Shown: one piece after another, positions 8,386 to 18,403 of the stretch
Position numbering within the stretch: position 1 is the stretch's first letter
Layout of the letters: each line of letters opens with the position of its first letter
Source of the DNA: Actinomycetaceae bacterium
GTDB taxonomy: Bacteria; Actinomycetota; Actinomycetes; Actinomycetales; Actinomycetaceae
DNA length: 64,000 nucleotides
Assembly (NCBI GenBank): GCA_028724905.1
Contig: JAQYTG010000019.1
Span: 82,076-146,075 of the forward strand
Direction: 5' to 3'
Made by a program: the position numbers and the translations under genes
The notes under the pieces: model-generated
What the model was told of the DNA's origin: nothing
Seen by the model: only the letters and a program-made list of their open reading frames with translations
The model's database searches: none

Positions 8386-9363
8386 GATGGAGCCCTCTAC
8401 GGCGTAACTGTAAGAGTGGGCGGAAATTTCGCGGCGAGTGGGTGGATTTGCTCCGGCGCGGGTGACGGTGATTCCCGCCGCTGTCGCGCAGTAGGTGCCA
8501 AGCGAGGTGAGCAGTGACGCCGACTGCTGGCGGATACGCTCGACGTCCGTGCGCCCCAGTACCGATAGCCGTGCTAGCCCGTCGATAAGGGCGGAGGTGA
8601 GTGAATCGCCCGCGCCAACGGTATCGACCACATCGACGGGGATGGAATCCGCATGAATCGTGTGGTCTGCCGTAAAGAGATTCAGTCCGCGAGATCCCTC
8701 AGTGAGGACGACTAATGAGACGCCAGAATTGAGATAATGATGAGCGAGATCGCGCAGTGCTTTCTCATCCATCTGGCCATAGCACAGCTCAAGATCTTCA
8801 ATGCTCGCTTTCAGCACGTCCACCATAGTGGCGTACTGCTCGATTTGTTGCCGATACTCGTCGGCAGTGCCAGCGAGGCCAATACGCACATTCGGATCAT
8901 AGGAAATTGTGGATGTGCCGTGATAGAACGTGAGCCATTCGCGCACAGTCTCAGCCCCAGGCATGAGGTGTGCACCGATTGATCCGATATGCACGTGACG
9001 CGGAGCATCTGCCAAGAGCTGCTCACGTTCCACCGGATCAGTGGGTGGAGCGGGGAAAGAAGAGCGAATATCAAAATCGTAGTTGGCGTGGCCGCGTTCA
9101 TCCACGTGAGCATAGGCCATCGAGGTTGGTTCTGTGCTCACCGATCCTTTCACAAGGCTGACGTTGGAGGAGCCTAAATGATCGACGAGGACGTCTCCAG
9201 GGGCGTCGTCACCAATGCGCGTGAGCAGCGCCGTTTCCCGCCCGAGCCGGCTTAAACCAACTGCTACATTGAGCGGAGAGCCACCTGGGTAGCGGCCGAT
9301 GAGCGTACCTTGTGCATCGTATATGACGTCTATGAGTGCTTCGCCAATCACCAACATATTCAT
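8380..9363 (-). CDS. PfkB-family sugar kinase (fructokinase-like)
   Basis: 327 aa, ribokinase fold. Seen: signature 1 YPGGSPLNVAVGLSRLG (about residues 25-41) and signature 2 DTVGAGDSLTSALIDGL with the catalytic Asp of GAGD. A fructokinase is the best guess from the N-terminus MLVIGEALIDVI; the sugar cannot be assigned with certainty. Last gene of the minus-strand run DMT transporter-xseA-xseB-pfkB, overlapping xseB by 4 nt (ATGA). Its 3' end is triplicated (8341-8385). Confidence 0.85.
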   Translation of the reverse strand: MNMLVIGEALIDVIYDAQGTLIGRYPGGSPLNVAVGLSRLGRETALLTRIGDDAPGDVLVDHLGSSNVSLVKGSVSTEPTSMAYAHVDERGHANYDFDIRSSFPAPPTDPVEREQLLADAPRHVHIGSIGAHLMPGAETVREWLTFYHGTSTISYDPNVRIGLAGTADEYRQQIEQYATMVDVLKASIEDLELCYGQMDEKALRDLAHHYLNSGVSLVVLTEGSRGLNLFTADHTIHADSIPVDVVDTVGAGDSLTSALIDGLARLSVLGRTDVERIRQQSASLLTSLGTYCATAAGITVTRAGANPPTRREISAHSYSYAVEGSIF

Positions 9364-9659
9364 AGATCTGCCTCGGTTTCTGCTTGCTCTGCACGCCCCA
9401 GAGCGGCTTCAGTAGCTGTTTGAGCTGCCGCTAATCTCTCTCTTGCTCCCGCGAGCCAGGATTCGCATCTGCGCGCCAGCGATTCTCCTCTTTCCCACAG
9501 ATCAAGGCTCTCTTCAAGTGGGATATTCCCCTGCTCTAACTGGGTGACGATAGCGACAAGCTGGGCGCGTGCCTCTTCATAGCTGAGCTGCGCCACTTCT
9601 GCGTCGAGCGCGCGCGCCGAAGAGAGCTGCCGAGCCTCTTCTGTTTCGTCTGCCATCAC
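9360..9659 (-). CDS. xseB: Exodeoxyribonuclease VII small subunit
   Basis: 99 aa. Seen: YEEARAQLVAIVTQLEQGNIPLEESLDLWERG, split as YEEARAQLVAIV and LEQGNIPLEESL, the XseB core helices, followed by an Ala/Glu-rich coiled tail. It binds XseA to form the single-strand exonuclease. Start GTG at 9659 gives a GTGA overlap with xseA; the ATG at 9656 is equally possible. Confidence 0.92.
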   Translation of the reverse strand: MMADETEEARQLSSARALDAEVAQLSYEEARAQLVAIVTQLEQGNIPLEESLDLWERGESLARRCESWLAGARERLAAAQTATEAALGRAEQAETEADL

Positions 9660-10942
9660 GCAATCTCGCCTTCGCTTGTCTCTTCCACCTTTAGCGACAG
9701 CTGCCCGTCACGCATCAGCGCCTGGAGCCGTGCGCCGTTGCTCGTCTCATGCACCGAGTTTATGATATCGCCGTCTGCATTACGTAAAATACTGTATCCG
9801 CGTTTCAGCGTAGAAAGTGGGGATAAGGTCCGCAACTGTGTAAGTTCGCTTGCAAGAGCGCGCTTTTGCGTCTCCAGCGTAGCCGTAATATGTGTGCGCC
9901 CCCAGGCGAGGAGCTGTGATAACTCTTCTCCGCGGGCGTCAATGCCCTGCTCAGGTTTTGCCAGCGCCGGATGCTGGCGAAGCTGTGCGATATCTGCGCT
10001 AGCGAAAGCGAGACGATGAAACATCGCTTGGCGGCCACGCTGAAGATCAGCGGCGATGAGCCGACGCTCTTCGGAGACGTCTGGCACAATCTTGCGAGCG
10101 GCATCTGTAGGGGTGGAGGCTCGTACATCGGCGACGAAATCCACCAGCGGGTTGTCTGCTTCATGCCCGATGGCCGAGACGATAGGGGTGTGGGCTGCTG
10201 CCACCGCTCGCACGAGCGCTTCGTCGGAGAAAGGAAGCAGATCCTCCGGGGAGCCGCCGCCGCGTGCGAGCACGATCACGTCTACGCAGGGATCGGCATC
10301 CAGCTCTGCGAGAGCCCCGATCACGGCCGATACGGAGCTGGGGCCTTGTACCAGCACTTGCCGAATTTCAAAGGTGACGTCGGGCCAGCGCAGTTTGGAA
10401 TTGACCACGACGTCTTTTTCAGCTTCAGTCCCCCGCCCGCAGATCAACCCGATGCGGCGCGGCAAGAATGGCAGCGGCCGCTTTCGGCTGGCAGAGAAAA
10501 GACCCTCAGCGGCGAGCTTGGCCTTGAGCGCCGCCAGTCGGGCGAGAATATCGCCCAAGCCGCGCTCGCGGATTTCGTCGGCAAAGAGGGTAAAAGAGCC
10601 GTTTCCTTGCCAGAAATCTGGCTTCGCCAGCACCACCACGTGCATTCCCTCGCTAATGTGCGAAGGCAGATTGTGGCTCCAGATTTTCACCGTTATGGTG
10701 ATTTGCGGCTGCGCCTGTAAATCCGCCAGCTGAAAGTACTGCACTTTGGCATTCGGGCGGCGTTTGATAGAGGTGACTTCGCCCTCCACCCACATACGGC
10801 TCATTTTGCTGATGTATTCATCAATTTTTGCAGAGAGTAAACGCAGCGGCCAGGGAGATTCTGCGGTCGTGGCGCCAGCTGTCTGCGGCAAGTCTTCAGG
10901 TATGGGAACGGGGCTGAGAGTGTGTATCGGGGGCTGTGCCAT
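9656..10942 (-). CDS. xseA: Exodeoxyribonuclease VII large subunit
   Basis: 428 aa. An N-terminal OB-fold (EGEVTSIKRRP... near residues 52-62) is followed by the catalytic region with GLICGRGTEAEKDVV, LARGGGSPEDLLPFSDE and the hallmark VDFVADVRASTPTDAA, then a coiled-coil arm and C-terminal RGYSILRNADG. Degrades single-stranded DNA to oligonucleotides. Start codon touches the stop of the DMT transporter (1-nt overlap), so it is translationally coupled within the operon. Confidence 0.94.
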   Translation of the reverse strand: MAQPPIHTLSPVPIPEDLPQTAGATTAESPWPLRLLSAKIDEYISKMSRMWVEGEVTSIKRRPNAKVQYFQLADLQAQPQITITVKIWSHNLPSHISEGMHVVVLAKPDFWQGNGSFTLFADEIRERGLGDILARLAALKAKLAAEGLFSASRKRPLPFLPRRIGLICGRGTEAEKDVVVNSKLRWPDVTFEIRQVLVQGPSSVSAVIGALAELDADPCVDVIVLARGGGSPEDLLPFSDEALVRAVAAAHTPIVSAIGHEADNPLVDFVADVRASTPTDAARKIVPDVSEERRLIAADLQRGRQAMFHRLAFASADIAQLRQHPALAKPEQGIDARGEELSQLLAWGRTHITATLETQKRALASELTQLRTLSPLSTLKRGYSILRNADGDIINSVHETSNGARLQALMRDGQLSLKVEETSEGEIA

Positions 10943-12006
10943 CAGGAGCCTTGGGTTTTGCGTAAGTAGTCGGCGTGTCGATGTGCCGCTGCGTGCAGGG
11001 CGGCGGCAGTCATTGCTGCTTCATCGGCGTCACTGTGCTGCGCGGGAGAGGGGTCTGAAGATTCGCTGGGCGAGCGCTCCAGAGTTGTGCAGTTTTTGTA
11101 GCTCTCTTTGAAGTAATGGGAGCTGTGCTCAATGAGCACGTAGTGGAGCCAACTGATCATAATCACGCCTCCGATGGCGACCATGGCTAGCAGCATAATA
11201 AGTGCCGTCACCACAGATGTGTGCCGAGATCCCTCTCCCAAGACCAAAATACCGAAGAGCACAGCCACAACTGGAGAGGTGATCGTCATAGAAGCGACGA
11301 CGAGTTCTGCCGCTCCGGTGGCGTACCCTTGCTGCACCATCCAGCCGGCTGCCATACTGCCGGCGATGAGGCACAAAACAATCAGCCAGAAAATCGGATC
11401 CCTCGCCCAATCGTGTTGATCGGCGTACTGGATGAGCGCGCGCACCAGCGCCGCTTCCAGCCCGTAAAACATCGCTCCGCCAGAGGCCCAGAAGAGCGAA
11501 CGCCAGCGTTTTGGCCCCACCACGCCGAGACGTCCAAAGGTGCCGGCTACCACATATACCACCAGCGCTCCGAGGAATACGGCCCAGGTGGCAAGATCGG
11601 CTTCGTGGCCGGCGTTGGCGGAGACGATTGCAGTAAAACCAAAGGTGGCCAGCACCGTCACGCACATGGCGGTGATCATGCGCTTGGGGATTTTGTGCCG
11701 CTCGGCGCGCGCTTGAATGATCATCGACCACGGCAGTGCCAGCAATCCTACTGGCTGCACGACGGAAACTGGTGCGAAAAAGAGAGCGGTAATCTGGCAG
11801 GCGAGCGACGCCCCCATGAGTATTAAACCCAATAGCCAGCGAGGATTTTTCATGCTGGCGAGCAGATCTCTCGCCTTTAAGCGGGATTTCTCGCTGTTCT
11901 CATGTACTTCGCCTACGACGGCTTTATCTTGGAGATGAGCCGCCATAGCAAAACAAAACGAGCCGACGGTTTGGATAGCTACGGCGAGAGGGATGTTTTG
12001 CTGCAT
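10942..12006 (-). CDS. DMT-family transporter (EamA/NIPA-like)
   Basis: 354 aa with about nine hydrophobic helices and a polar C-terminal tail of about 60 residues. Seen: two half-repeats with ALPWSMIIQARAERHKIP and TSPVVAVLFGILVLGEG, typical of drug/metabolite or Mg2+-type NIPA carriers. Substrate unknown. First gene of the run with xseA-xseB-pfkB. A TAGGAT box ends 6 nt before the ATG and no ribosome site is seen, suggesting a leaderless operon mRNA. Confidence 0.8.
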   Translation of the reverse strand: MQQNIPLAVAIQTVGSFCFAMAAHLQDKAVVGEVHENSEKSRLKARDLLASMKNPRWLLGLILMGASLACQITALFFAPVSVVQPVGLLALPWSMIIQARAERHKIPKRMITAMCVTVLATFGFTAIVSANAGHEADLATWAVFLGALVVYVVAGTFGRLGVVGPKRWRSLFWASGGAMFYGLEAALVRALIQYADQHDWARDPIFWLIVLCLIAGSMAAGWMVQQGYATGAAELVVASMTITSPVVAVLFGILVLGEGSRHTSVVTALIMLLAMVAIGGVIMISWLHYVLIEHSSHYFKESYKNCTTLERSPSESSDPSPAQHSDADEAAMTAAALHAAAHRHADYLRKTQGS

Positions 12007-12012
12007 GAGGCT

Positions 12013-12018
12013 ATCCTA
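12013..12018 (-). promoter_or_regulatory. -10 box, leaderless start of the DMT-xse operon
   Basis: TAGGAT on the minus strand, 6 nt from the ATG at 12006. Confidence 0.5.
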
Positions 12019-12029
12019 ACTGTTCAGGC

Positions 12030-12205
12030 GTGGTGCGGCGCAAAACGACGCTAGCGCGAAGCCCACGAGAAATGAAGTGACGCTACAGCCCACGTCGTGC
12101 GCAAACGACGTAGACGCGAAAGCCTGCGAGAAATGATGCTGCGGGTGACCCGAAGGCTTATGAGAAAGATGCTGGAGGCTGACGCGAAAGCCTACGCCGT
12201 GCGCA
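12030..12205. repeat. Degenerate spacer repeats between DMT transporter and ispH
   Basis: Four diverged copies around the motif GCGAAAGCCTGCGAGAAATG (about 12056, 12116, 12150 and 12184), and two copies of GTGCGCAAACGACG-like sequence at about 12038 and 12098. They fill nearly the whole divergent spacer. Confidence 0.65.
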
Positions 12206-12207
12206 GA

Positions 12208-12213
12208 TATAAT
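12208..12213 (+). promoter_or_regulatory. -10 box, leaderless start of ispH
   Basis: Perfect TATAAT ending 7 nt before the ispH ATG at 12221. Confidence 0.6.
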
Positions 12214-12220
12214 AAGGCAC

Positions 12221-13294
12221 ATGAGTGAAATCTCCCTCGCTGGCGCCTGCGCGTTCCCCGCCCCTGTGCCCTCGGAGCCGTCGCCAGATGGCAAAAAAAT
12301 TCTGCTGGCCTCTCCGCGCGGATACTGTGCGGGAGTAGATCGGGCTGTGGATGCTGTAGAAAAGGCGCTGAAACTCTACGGGGCGCCGGTGTATGTGCGC
12401 AAAGAGATTGTGCACAACAAATTTGTGGTGGAGGCGCTCAGCGCTTGCGGTGCTATCTTTGTGCACAGTGTGGACGACGTGCCTCCAGGGGCGAAAGTGG
12501 TGTTTTCGGCTCATGGGGTGGGGCCAGCTGTCTATGAGGCTGCCCAGCAGCGGGGGCTGTTTTCGATTGATGCCACTTGCCCTTTGGTGACGAAAGTGCA
12601 CAAGCAAGCTGCGCGTTTTGCCAGTGAAGACTACGATATCTTGCTCATCGGCCACGCTGGCCATGAAGAAGTGGAGGGCACGCAGGGGGTAGCTCCTAGT
12701 CATATCCACGTGGTCAATTCTCTAAATGACGTAGCGAGCGTGCAGGTGCGCGATCCTGAGCGCGTGGTGTGGATTTCGCAGACGACGCTCTCCGTGGATG
12801 AAACACACGAGACGGTACGTGCGCTGCGTGAGCGTTTCCCGAAGCTGATTGATCCCCCATCGAGCGATATTTGCTATGCCACTCAAAACCGTCAGGGAGC
12901 GGTCAAAGCGATGGCTCCGCTGGCAGATGTGGTGATCGTTGTGGGCTCAGCTAATTCCAGCAACTCGGTGCGACTTGTGGAGGTGGCGCGTGAGGCGGGA
13001 GCGGGAGCTGCTTATCGCGTAGACAAAGCCAGTGAGTTAGATCTTCAGTGGCTTGCTGGGGCGAAAGCTATTGGCGTGACGGCGGGCGCTTCAGTGCCTG
13101 AAATTTTGGTGCGTGATGTGGTGGCACGGCTCAAGGCAGCTGGATTTACTGAGGTGGAAAACGTGGTGACGGCACAAGAAGAGGTGCGTTTTTCACTGCC
13201 GAAAAATTTGCGTGCCGATTTGAAAGCGGCAGGAGTACCCGTCGATCAGCCGCATCGGAAAGCGGTCGACGCGGCTGATCGAATAGCAAGCTGA
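12221..13294 (+). CDS. ispH: 4-hydroxy-3-methylbut-2-enyl diphosphate reductase
   Basis: 357 aa [4Fe-4S] enzyme making isopentenyl and dimethylallyl diphosphate, the last MEP-pathway step. Seen: cluster cysteines in [27 protein letters not shown] and [13 protein letters not shown]; the catalytic region [28 protein letters not shown]; and [12 protein letters not shown]. An N-terminal extension of about 20 residues precedes [12 protein letters not shown]. Its 3' end is the first of four 16-bp units running through the stop (13276-13339). Confidence 0.96.
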   Translation: MSEISLAGACAFPAPVPSEPSPDGKKILLASPRGYCAGVDRAVDAVEKALKLYGAPVYVRKEIVHNKFVVEALSACGAIFVHSVDDVPPGAKVVFSAHGVGPAVYEAAQQRGLFSIDATCPLVTKVHKQAARFASEDYDILLIGHAGHEEVEGTQGVAPSHIHVVNSLNDVASVQVRDPERVVWISQTTLSVDETHETVRALRERFPKLIDPPSSDICYATQNRQGAVKAMAPLADVVIVVGSANSSNSVRLVEVAREAGAGAAYRVDKASELDLQWLAGAKAIGVTAGASVPEILVRDVVARLKAAGFTEVENVVTAQEEVRFSLPKNLRADLKAAGVPVDQPHRKAVDAADRIAS

Positions 13295-13339
13295 ACGAAT
13301 AGCGCGATGAGCAAATCCGCTGCTGAGCGAGCTGGTGGG
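13276..13339. repeat. 16-bp tandem units through the ispH stop
   Basis: TGATCGAATAGCAAGC (13276-13291), TGAACGAATAGCGCGA (13292-13307), TGAGCAAATCCGCTGC (13308-13323) and TGAGCGAGCTGGTGGG (13324-13339). The ispH stop TGA is the first triplet of unit 2; each unit starts with TGA and divergence grows with distance. Confidence 0.85.
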
Positions 13340-13340
13340 A

Positions 13341-14456
13341 TTAGTTGAAGTGGTAGAGATGCTGGGCGAGACGATAGAGTTTCTTCGCCGCAGCTGTGCC
13401 TAGTGAGCTTTGCCTGTTTGCGCCCCACACCAGCGGGTGATGGCGGAGTTTCTTAGCCATGGCAGGGCTCTTAGCCTCGATATTTTTCCACATATCCTTA
13501 CGCATCTTGAGCGCCTCGGCGTCACCGCGAATAGTGGCGAAAATCGAGCTCGCCGTCACGATAATCATTAAATAGTTGAACATATAGCGGGCGAGGCGAG
13601 GGGAAGAAATATCATCTGGCAGAGTGTACGAATCGGCCAGGATTTTCGTCACGCGCATCTGTTGATCGAGTCGCCCGAGCATCACGCGCTCATTGACGGA
13701 TTGATCTTCGCGGCCGATGAAGTAGCGGTAGAGATTCACCGGCAGATAGTAGAGCTTATTCACGTAAGGAAGCGGTTGATAGACGAGCACGTTGTCTACA
13801 TAGAATGTGTGTTTCGGCATATCGAGGCCGCTGTCTCGCAGTACCTGAGTGCGGTAGATGGCGGCGTGCATCATAATGTACTGCCCAATCCCGAAAGTGC
13901 CGATATCGTCCCAAGAGATAATTTTGTTGGCTGGCAAGGCGCCGCGGTAGCGAATCACTTTGCGCGAGCCAGTGAGCACGTGCTCGTACACGTAATTGCA
14001 CACCACCAGATCCACATCGGCGCCAGAAGAGATAAAGTGACGTAAGCGAGCGAGCAGCACTCCACGAGAGGTGCGGTCGAGCCAATCGTCTGAATCCACC
14101 ACTTTGAAGTACTCCCCGCGCGCCGCGCGCAAACCCGCCATCACGGCGCCGCCATGCCCAGAGTTTTCTTGGTGAATCACGCGAATAATGTGTGGCGAAC
14201 GCTTTGCCCAGGCGTCGGCTTTTTGTGCAGTGGCATCGGAGGAACCGTCATCGACGATAATAATTTCGATGTCTTTATCCACCCCTAGGATTGACTGGAT
14301 GCAGTGATCCATATATTCAGCGGAGTTGTAGCACGGAATCACGAATGTGATCGTTTTTTTGCTTGCGTGCGTGGAATCGAGCGGATATTCGGCAGCGTCG
14401 GCGGCGGAGGTCATGCCTGGCTTCACGGACGCATTTGGTTCATCACACATACTCAC
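13341..14456 (-). CDS. Family 2 glycosyltransferase
   Basis: 371 aa GT-A enzyme. Seen: TFVIPCYNSAEYMDHCI, the nucleotide-sugar motif IIIVDDGSSDATAQ, GHGGAVMAGLRAARGEYFKV and the metal-binding VVDSDDWLD. Likely adds a sugar to a wall or capsule polymer, acceptor unknown. No transmembrane anchor is obvious. Start taken as the GTG at 14456, which has TACCCT 7 nt upstream; the ATG at 14450 is an alternative. Stands alone, converging with ispH. Confidence 0.88.
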   Translation of the reverse strand: MSMCDEPNASVKPGMTSAADAAEYPLDSTHASKKTITFVIPCYNSAEYMDHCIQSILGVDKDIEIIIVDDGSSDATAQKADAWAKRSPHIIRVIHQENSGHGGAVMAGLRAARGEYFKVVDSDDWLDRTSRGVLLARLRHFISSGADVDLVVCNYVYEHVLTGSRKVIRYRGALPANKIISWDDIGTFGIGQYIMMHAAIYRTQVLRDSGLDMPKHTFYVDNVLVYQPLPYVNKLYYLPVNLYRYFIGREDQSVNERVMLGRLDQQMRVTKILADSYTLPDDISSPRLARYMFNYLMIIVTASSIFATIRGDAEALKMRKDMWKNIEAKSPAMAKKLRHHPLVWGANRQSSLGTAAAKKLYRLAQHLYHFN

Positions 14457-14604
14457 GGCTTCGAGGGTAGCATCTTAACGCTGCTCAGCGTGTGCTTTTG
14501 GCGCTGCTCGCTCCCAAGTGTGGCGTGAATAATTCTTGAGTGCGGAGGGAGTGTACATCGGGTGTGGCATCGAGTATGGCGTGGGTGCGGCGCGAATTAC
14601 TACT

Positions 14605-15993
14605 TTAATTCTTGAAAGCGTGAATCGGGGCGGGAATTCTACCTCCGCGAGCGGCGAAAAGCTCGCTTGAGGCGGTAGGCAGAGCCATAATAGGAGCCCA
14701 TCCCAGCAGGCCGCCAAACTCGGCTCGTTCGCCCACGCCTTTGCCTGGCACGGGGATGACGCGCACGGCCGTGGTCTTTTGGCTCGCTATGCCAATCGCG
14801 CATTCATCGGCAATCAGGCCGGTGATGGCGGCGGCGCTCGTCTCGCCAGGAATAGCGATCATGTCGAGCCCAACGGAGCAAATCGCCGTCATTGCTTCGA
14901 GTTTGGCAATGTTGATAGCTCCGCAGGCGGCAGCGTTGATCATGTTGATGTCTTCCGAGACCGGAATAAACGAACCTGAAAGTCCGCCCACGCTGCCGCA
15001 CGCCATCAAGCCGCCCTTTTTCACGGCGTCATTGAGCAGGGCGAGCGCCGCCGTTGTGCCAGGCGCGCCCACCTGTTCGATGCCCATTTCCTCTAGAATG
15101 GCCGCCACTGAATCGCCAACTGCCGAGGTGGGAGCGAGTGAGAGATCCACAATTCCGAAGCGCACGCCCAGACGTTCAGCCACAGTGGTGCCCACGAGTT
15201 GCCCCATCCGCGTGATTTTGAAAGCCGCCGTTTTGATCGCTTCAGCCACCTGTTCAAATGGGCGGCCACGAACGGTGCGCAGGGCACGCTCTACAACGCC
15301 TGGGCCGGAGACTCCCACATTGATCACCGTCTCGGCCTCGCCCACGCCGTGAAAGCCACCAGCCATGAAAGGATTGTCTCCCACGGCATTGTTGAACACC
15401 ACGAGTTTTGCTGCTCCTATTCCGTCGGCATCGGCAGTGAGTTCGGCAGCTCGTTTAATGTGCCGTCCCATCTGGGCGGCGGCAGCCATATTGATGCCGG
15501 TGCGGGTGGAGGCAAGATTGACGCTCGCACACACGATGTCGGTGGTGGCAAGAGCTTCAGGGATGGATTCCATCAGTGCTTGATCGGCGTGAGTACGCCC
15601 TTTTTCCACGAGAGCGCTGTAGCCGCCCACGAAGTCTACGCCCACTGCTTTGCCGGCGCGGTCGAGGGCTTCGGCGTAGGGCAAGACGTCTGCGGCATTC
15701 GTCGCTCCGCTTGCCGCTGCTACTAGTGCTATTGGCGTCACCGTAATGCGCTTATTGATCACCGGCACCCCGTATTCTCCAGCCACCGCATCAGCCACAG
15801 AGACGAGATCTTTAGCTTTCGTGACGATTTTTTCCTCAATGCGGGCACACGCTCGGTGCACGTCGGAATCTGCACAATCTAGCAGCGATATTCCCAGGGT
15901 GACGGTGCGAACGTCGAGATTGTCTTCTGAAATCATCTGGATCGTGTCAAGAATTTGTGATGCTGTATCCATAGCCATGAGGACTTCTTTCAT
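14605..15993 (-). CDS. UPF0210 / PFL-family protein (DUF711)
   Basis: 462 aa. Recognised from [31 protein letters not shown] and the glycine-rich [20 protein letters not shown]; the fold is related to formate C-acetyltransferase-type barrels and the function is not established. The ACT-domain UPF0237 gene lies just upstream on the same strand, the standard pairing for this family. ATGs at 15993, 15978 and 15972 are possible; [14 protein letters not shown] at 15972 resembles the usual N-terminus. Confidence 0.9.
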   Translation of the reverse strand: MKEVLMAMDTASQILDTIQMISEDNLDVRTVTLGISLLDCADSDVHRACARIEEKIVTKAKDLVSVADAVAGEYGVPVINKRITVTPIALVAAASGATNAADVLPYAEALDRAGKAVGVDFVGGYSALVEKGRTHADQALMESIPEALATTDIVCASVNLASTRTGINMAAAAQMGRHIKRAAELTADADGIGAAKLVVFNNAVGDNPFMAGGFHGVGEAETVINVGVSGPGVVERALRTVRGRPFEQVAEAIKTAAFKITRMGQLVGTTVAERLGVRFGIVDLSLAPTSAVGDSVAAILEEMGIEQVGAPGTTAALALLNDAVKKGGLMACGSVGGLSGSFIPVSEDINMINAAACGAINIAKLEAMTAICSVGLDMIAIPGETSAAAITGLIADECAIGIASQKTTAVRVIPVPGKGVGERAEFGGLLGWAPIMALPTASSELFAARGGRIPAPIHAFKN

Positions 15994-16180
15994 AAACGGT
16001 GCATAAGTAGGGCGGAACTAGTGGTCGCACAACTGTGAGAGCTGGCGCCCTTAAACCGGCGAAAGCTGGTATGTGCAACTAATGTCTGGTAGGAGCGGTA
16101 CATTGAGCGGTACTCTGAGCGGTTCTCGGGCTGTACTCGTCATGGGGAGTGCGTTGGGGAGCGCGGCGAACGCGGAGGGA

Positions 16181-16204
16181 ATCAGAGTCGGGGCAGATCA
16201 GAGT
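16181..16204. repeat. 16-bp-period repeat at the UPF0237 stop
   Basis: ATCAGAGT at 16181-16188 and 16197-16204; the second copy overlaps the minus-strand stop (16198-16200). Confidence 0.6.
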
Positions 16205-16470
16205 TTGTTCATCGCGGTGAAGAGCTCTTCGGCTTGCACGTGAATGAGCAGCGCTTGGGCGACGCTCACGGCATCCATCGCCGCTTGTATCTCGCTGATG
16301 CTGCGCTGAGAATCGTCAAATTCGAGCTGCATAATCATGGTGAAATACTGATCCATCAAGGTCTGTGAGACGTTCACGATATTGACGTTCAGACGTGCCA
16401 GCGCTTGGGCAACCGCAGCGATGATGCCAGGATGATCGGCACCCGTCACGGTGATAATTGCTTTTTTCAT
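16198..16470 (-). CDS. UPF0237 ACT-domain protein
   Basis: 90 aa single ACT domain: KKAIITVTGADHPGIIAAVA, VNIVNVSQTLMDQYFTM. ACT domains bind small ligands such as amino acids; this family almost always precedes UPF0210, so it may regulate that protein. 204 nt separate the two genes, unusually far, and the spacer holds short repeats of GAGCGGTAC. A CATAAT box lies 6 nt before the ATG, suggesting a leaderless transcript. Confidence 0.9.
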   Translation of the reverse strand: MKKAIITVTGADHPGIIAAVAQALARLNVNIVNVSQTLMDQYFTMIMQLEFDDSQRSISEIQAAMDAVSVAQALLIHVQAEELFTAMNKL

Positions 16471-16476
16471 ATAGTT

Positions 16477-16482
16477 ATTATG
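16477..16482 (-). promoter_or_regulatory. -10 box of the UPF0237 gene
   Basis: CATAAT on the minus strand 6 nt from the ATG at 16470. Confidence 0.45.
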
Positions 16483-16525
16483 CCGTGTGATCGCCAGCGA
16501 AGCATACGGCCAATTGCTGGTCTGT

Positions 16526-16679
16526 GGGGCGGGCTGATCTGACTGGCGGACTCGACGAGCGGGGCGGGCTGATCTGATCGGCCGGCGGGGGAGTGTCGTT
16601 GCCGTTTTTCGTGCCCATGCGTGACGCCGGTGCGAGGCTCGGTGTATGACGTCACGATTCGATGCATGGCGTCACGATT
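16526..16679. repeat. Two direct-repeat pairs in the UPF0237-ychF spacer
   Basis: GGGGCGGGCTGATCTGA at 16526-16542 and 16561-16577 (period 35); ATGACGTCACGATT at 16646-16659 and ATGGCGTCACGATT at 16666-16679 (period 20). No gene is present in this 266-bp divergent spacer. Confidence 0.85.
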
Positions 16680-16730
16680 TATAGTGCGTGAGCGGGCTCT
16701 CAGGCTCACAGCGACTCTGACGCAAGTGTG

Positions 16731-16736
16731 TAGAAT
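16731..16736 (+). promoter_or_regulatory. -10 box, leaderless start of ychF
   Basis: TAGAAT ends 6 nt before the GTG at 16743; this decides for the GTG start over the ATG at 16737. Confidence 0.5.
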
Positions 16737-16742
16737 ATGCGT

Positions 16743-17834
16743 GTGGCTTTGACGATTGGTATTGCGGGTTTGCCAAATGTGGGCAAATCGACTTTGTTTA
16801 ATGCGCTGACGCGCCAAACCGTGCTGGCGGCAAACTATCCGTTTGCTACGATCGAGCCCAATGTGGGGATTGTGCCGCTGCCAGATGAACGGCTCACTCG
16901 GCTTGCACAGATGTTTCATTCCGCAAAGATCGTGCCTGCCACTGTGAGTTTCGTCGATATTGCTGGCATCGTAAAAGGGGCATCGCAGGGAGAAGGGTTG
17001 GGCAATCAGTTCCTCGCCAATATCCGCGAGGCGGATGCCATCTGCCAGGTGACTCGTGCTTTCGCTGACCCTGACGTCACGCACGTGGACGGCAAAGTAG
17101 ATCCGGCTTCCGATATTGAGACGATCACCACCGAGCTGGTGTTGGCTGATATTCAGACGCTGGAGAGGCAGATTCCGCGCCTGCAAAAGGAACTCACCGG
17201 AAAGAGAATCGACAAAGCCGTGCTGGATCAGGCCGAGAAAGCAATGGCGACGCTGGAGCAGGGCACCACTCTCTACGCCGCCATGCGCCAACCGAAGAGC
17301 GGTTTCGATCCGGATGTGATAAAGACGTTCCAGCTGATGACGGCAAAACCGTTTATTTACGTCTTTAATACAGACGATGTGGGCTTGGCGGACGCGGCTC
17401 GGCAGGAAGAATTGCGCCAGCTGGTGGCTCCGGCGGAGGCGATCTTCCTGGATGCGAAATTTGAGGCAGATCTGGTGGAGCTAGAGCCAGATGAGGCGCG
17501 AGAGATGCTACTCGAATCGGGGCAAGAAGAATCAGGCTTGGATAAGCTCGCCCGAGTGGGCTTTAACACGTTGGGGTTGCAGACTTTCTTGACGGCAGGG
17601 GAAAAAGAGAGCCGCGCGTGGACGATCCGCAAAGGCTGGACTGCGCCGCAGGCGGCAGGGGTGATCCACACGGATTTTGAGCGGGGCTTTATTAAGGCGG
17701 AAGTAGTGAGCTTTGAGGATCTCATGGAGCTCGGAGGGATGCACGAGGCACGTGCTGCCGGAAAGATCCGGATGGAGGGCAAAGACTACGTGATGCAAGA
17801 CGGCGACGTGGTCGAGTTCCGTTTTAATGTGTAG
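16743..17834 (+). CDS. ychF: Redox-regulated ATPase YchF
   Basis: 363 aa Obg-related ATPase. Seen: P-loop [20 protein letters not shown]3 [20 protein letters not shown] (split as [10 protein letters not shown] / GEGLGNQFL), the NTDD at the specificity position instead of NKxD, and a C-terminal TGS domain ([13 protein letters not shown] ... [13 protein letters not shown]). Binds ribosomes and affects stress responses. GTG at 16743 gives [12 protein letters not shown], matching the family start better than the ATG at 16737. A 16-bp unit spanning its stop is duplicated (17830-17859). Confidence 0.95.
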   Translation: MALTIGIAGLPNVGKSTLFNALTRQTVLAANYPFATIEPNVGIVPLPDERLTRLAQMFHSAKIVPATVSFVDIAGIVKGASQGEGLGNQFLANIREADAICQVTRAFADPDVTHVDGKVDPASDIETITTELVLADIQTLERQIPRLQKELTGKRIDKAVLDQAEKAMATLEQGTTLYAAMRQPKSGFDPDVIKTFQLMTAKPFIYVFNTDDVGLADAARQEELRQLVAPAEAIFLDAKFEADLVELEPDEAREMLLESGQEESGLDKLARVGFNTLGLQTFLTAGEKESRAWTIRKGWTAPQAAGVIHTDFERGFIKAEVVSFEDLMELGGMHEARAAGKIRMEGKDYVMQDGDVVEFRFNV

Positions 17835-17859
17835 CGTGGCTGCACTGTAGCGTGGCTGC
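17830..17859. repeat. 16-bp duplication spanning the ychF stop
   Basis: TGTAGCGTGGCTGC at 17830-17843 and exactly again at 17846-17859; the stop TAG is at 17832-17834. Confidence 0.95.
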
Positions 17860-18403
17860 GCGGCAGATAGCAGTGGCCATGTTGCTGCCCTCACGTAGCG
17901 CTTCATGCTACCTGCCAGTCGTGCTTCCTACCAGGTTTGTGTTTTCGCGCTAGGTCTGTCTCGTTCGGGCTGTTCGTGTTCGTGCGCCCGTCAATTAATT
18001 GGTGCTGCCGGCTAATCAAAACGCACAGTTGGGAGCACAGTTAAGGCGCATGGCTACGGTTGCTGCTGCTGGTAGTTAGTTGTCGATGCGGGATGTTTGC
18101 TCCAGCAGGCATTGCTACTGCTGTCAGAAATCAGTCATTTCAGCTAGGAGATTATTGCTTTCTCAGCTAGCCCTGTGTAGCATAGGTGTGTTTACTATAT
18201 CACATTTTGTGTCGCCGTTGAGCCGTAGGTATGCGGGCAATGAGTTACGCGGGCAACACGGCGGCAAAACTGAAAATGGTGTCTGTGTATATAGCGTGGG
18301 ATCGACGGCAACACCGCAGCGCTCACGTGTGAAAGTGTCGCACGTGTGTAAGTGTCGTCTGATCTCATTGTGGTCGATAGTGTGAAACGGGGAGTTTTAG
18401 GTT
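17860..18403. other. Spacer between ychF and the LPXTG gene
   Basis: About 545 bp without a supportable gene; an ORF at 18080-18385 has no ribosome site or family resemblance. The sequence is noticeably richer in A/T than its flanks near 18110-18240. It probably carries the promoter of the surface-protein gene, but no box stands out. Confidence 0.5.

Noticed and set aside
18080..18385. 101-aa ORF between ychF and the LPXTG gene
   Set aside because: No ribosome site, no recognisable domain, and cysteine/serine content like random translation.
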